DNA from: an uncultured Chloroflexota bacterium
GTDB lineage: Bacteria > Chloroflexota > Anaerolineae > Promineifilales > Promineifilaceae
Reading direction: 5' to 3'
DNA: 5,666 bases
Assembly (NCBI GenBank): GCA_937958365.1
Contig: CALFEW010000764.1
Coordinates: 1-5,666 of the forward strand
Below are positions 4,693 to 5,666 of this stretch, piece by piece. The notes below the pieces were generated by a model that saw only the letters and a program-made list of their open reading frames with translations, made no database searches and was not told the DNA's origin. The number at the start of each line of letters is the position of its first letter. Position 1 is the first letter of the stretch. The position numbers were made by a program, and so were the translations under genes.

Positions 4693-5529
4693 ATGAGAAG
4701 AAAATGGCAACTTATTCTATCGGTTTCTCTGCTTCTAGCGCTGGCTGCTTGCGGCGGCGTGGCGGAAGAAGAAGCGCAGACGGGGCGCACACTGCTGCTA
4801 GCCACCACCACCAGCACCGAAGACTCCGGCCTGCTCAACTTCATCCTGCCGGACTTTACGGCGCAGACGGGGGCGACGGTTGAAGTGGTAGCCGTCGGCA
4901 CCGGGCAGGCGTTGCAAATCGGGCGCGATGGCAATGCTGACGTGGTGTTGGTTCACGCCCGCGCCAGTGAAGATCAATTCATGGATGAAGGACATGGCGT
5001 TCGGCGCGAAGACGTGATGTACAACGACTTCATCATCGTTGGGCCGTCGGAAGACCCGGCCGGGATCGGCGGGGGGCAGGATGTGGCCGCTGCCCTGGCC
5101 CAGATTGCCCAGGCGGAGGCATCCTTCGTCTCGCGCGGCGATGATTCCGGCACGCACAGCAAGGAGAAGTCGGTGTGGACGGTGGCCGGGATAGATCCGG
5201 CCGGTGACTGGTACATTTCCGCCGGGCAGGGCATGGGGGCGGTGCTGACGATGGCCGACGAATTGCCCGCTTACACGCTGACCGACCGGGCCACCTATCT
5301 GGCGCGCACCTTAGAAGGCACAAGCCTCGTCATTTTGGTAGAGGGCGATCCACTGCTGTTCAACCCGTACGGCGTCATTGCTGTCAACCCGGACAAAGGC
5401 GCCCACATTCAGTTGGACCTGGCGAATCAGTTTATTGATTGGCTCATCTCGCCGGAGACGCAAGCGCGGATTGGCGAGTTTGGCGTGGCGGAGTTTGGTA
5501 GCTCTTTGTTTGTGCCGGACGCCCGGTAG
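4693..5529 (+). CDS. tupA: Tungstate-binding lipoprotein TupA
   Basis: A 278-residue extracytoplasmic substrate-binding protein. The N-terminus is a lipoprotein signal: MRRK, a hydrophobic stretch to residue 19, and lipobox LAAC with the lipidated Cys20. After an acidic linker the mature domain opens with LLLATTTSTEDSGLL (34-48); the TTTS motif (38-41) is the oxyanion-binding loop of TupA proteins. The second ligand loop SRGDDSGTH is at 147-155 (Arg148) and NPYGVIAVNP at 224-233, both typical for TupA and its archaeal WtpA-like relatives. It should capture tungstate with high affinity and deliver it to TupB. Length is normal for the family with an intact C-terminus (SLFVPDAR). It is separated from tupC by an AT-rich spacer, so it may have its own promoter. 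Preference for tungstate over molybdate is inferred from the family and was not tested. Confidence 0.92.
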   Translation: MRRKWQLILSVSLLLALAACGGVAEEEAQTGRTLLLATTTSTEDSGLLNFILPDFTAQTGATVEVVAVGTGQALQIGRDGNADVVLVHARASEDQFMDEGHGVRREDVMYNDFIIVGPSEDPAGIGGGQDVAAALAQIAQAEASFVSRGDDSGTHSKEKSVWTVAGIDPAGDWYISAGQGMGAVLTMADELPAYTLTDRATYLARTLEGTSLVILVEGDPLLFNPYGVIAVNPDKGAHIQLDLANQFIDWLISPETQARIGEFGVAEFGSSLFVPDAR

Positions 5530-5544
5530 AAAAACTGGCATAAG

Positions 5545-5582
5545 AAACGGCCGTTTTCCAACGCTGGGGAAAACAGCCGTTT
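5545..5582 (+). terminator. Strong hairpin after tupA, likely terminator
   Basis: AAACGGCCGTTTTCC (5545-5559) pairs with GGAAAACAGCCGTTT (5568-5582) around an 8-nt loop, with 14 of 15 base pairs (one C-A mismatch at 5552/5575). It begins 16 nt after the tupA stop. The right arm ends in TTT and an AT-rich stretch follows, but there is no long T-run, so it could also act as an mRNA 3' stabiliser. Each arm contains the iterated palindrome of this genome, exact on the left and with one base changed on the right. Confidence 0.65.
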
Positions 5583-5652
5583 GCTGATTTATTTCTTGGG
5601 GCAAACCAGGGAAGGATACTGCTGGCGAATTCAAACAGGTCAAAAATCGGTG

Positions 5653-5666
5653 ATGAAACGAACAAA
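5653..5666 (+). CDS. Possible start of a further gene (cut by window end)
   Basis: ATG AAA CGA ACA runs off the window and resembles the basic start of a secreted or membrane protein. There is no strong ribosome site (only GGTG just before it), and four codons cannot be assigned. The region 5583-5652 shows nothing else I recognise. Confidence 0.15.

Larger units (their letters stand above)
390..5554. repeat. Highly iterated octamer palindrome ACGGCCGT (9 copies)
   Basis: Exact copies start at 390, 597, 1016, 1891, 2048, 2651, 3831, 4219 and 5547. Most sit in the longer context AACGGCCGTT. Eight are inside genes and one is in the terminator hairpin. Six of the coding copies are read as Thr-Ala-Val and two as Arg-Pro-Phe. 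The range listed spans the first to the last copy and is not a continuous element. Near matches such as CCGGCCGT (2254-2261) were not counted. Confidence 0.85.

Overview
The window carries two divergently arranged gene groups in GC-rich coding DNA, separated by an AT-richer spacer of about 450 bp. No rRNA, tRNA or phylogenetic marker is present, so the host can only be inferred. The mix of genes (H-protein-like and DGC-domain genes, a TupABC-type tungstate importer), the absence of Shine-Dalgarno sites before some genes, a strongly over-represented palindrome (ACGGCCGT, 9 exact copies) and heptameric repeats between genes suggest an environmental bacterium with repeat-rich DNA. My best guess is a filamentous Chloroflexota (Anaerolineae-like), at low to moderate confidence.

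Minus strand, 1-1203: a tight three-gene operon read right to left. It holds a glycine-cleavage H-protein-like lipoyl carrier (760-1203) and two paralogous DGC-domain putative zinc-binding proteins (356-763, and 1-363, which runs off the window). The genes overlap by 4 and 8 nt, so translation is probably coupled. Upstream lie a TATACT -10 box and a GTGA-N6-TCAC site centred near -42.5, the layout of a class II CRP/FNR-family-activated promoter.

Spacer, 1204-1654: it holds that promoter, a 143-153 bp MITE-like segment bounded by long imperfect inverted repeats (1382-1534), and a good sigma-70-type promoter (TTGCTT-N17-TATGAT, 1596-1624) for the next gene.

Plus strand, 1655-5529: a tungstate-uptake locus. 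It encodes a GntR-type DNA-binding domain fused to a cytosolic periplasmic-binding-protein-like domain (1655-2758), the permease TupB (2794-3486), the ATPase TupC (3568-4299) and the lipoprotein TupA (4693-5529). TupA should capture the oxyanion outside the cell, TupB pass it through the membrane and TupC power transport, while the regulator's own binding-protein-like domain may sense the internal oxyanion. tupA is last, behind a roughly 390 bp AT-rich spacer without a gene. The spacers before tupB and tupC both consist of heptamer repeats, inverted copies followed by direct copies, placed just before the start codon. Past tupA a 15-bp hairpin built from two copies of the iterated palindrome probably ends the unit.

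The most unusual features are the iterated palindrome, the two heptamer-repeat spacers, the MITE-like element and the orphan H-protein/DGC operon beside a tungstate locus.
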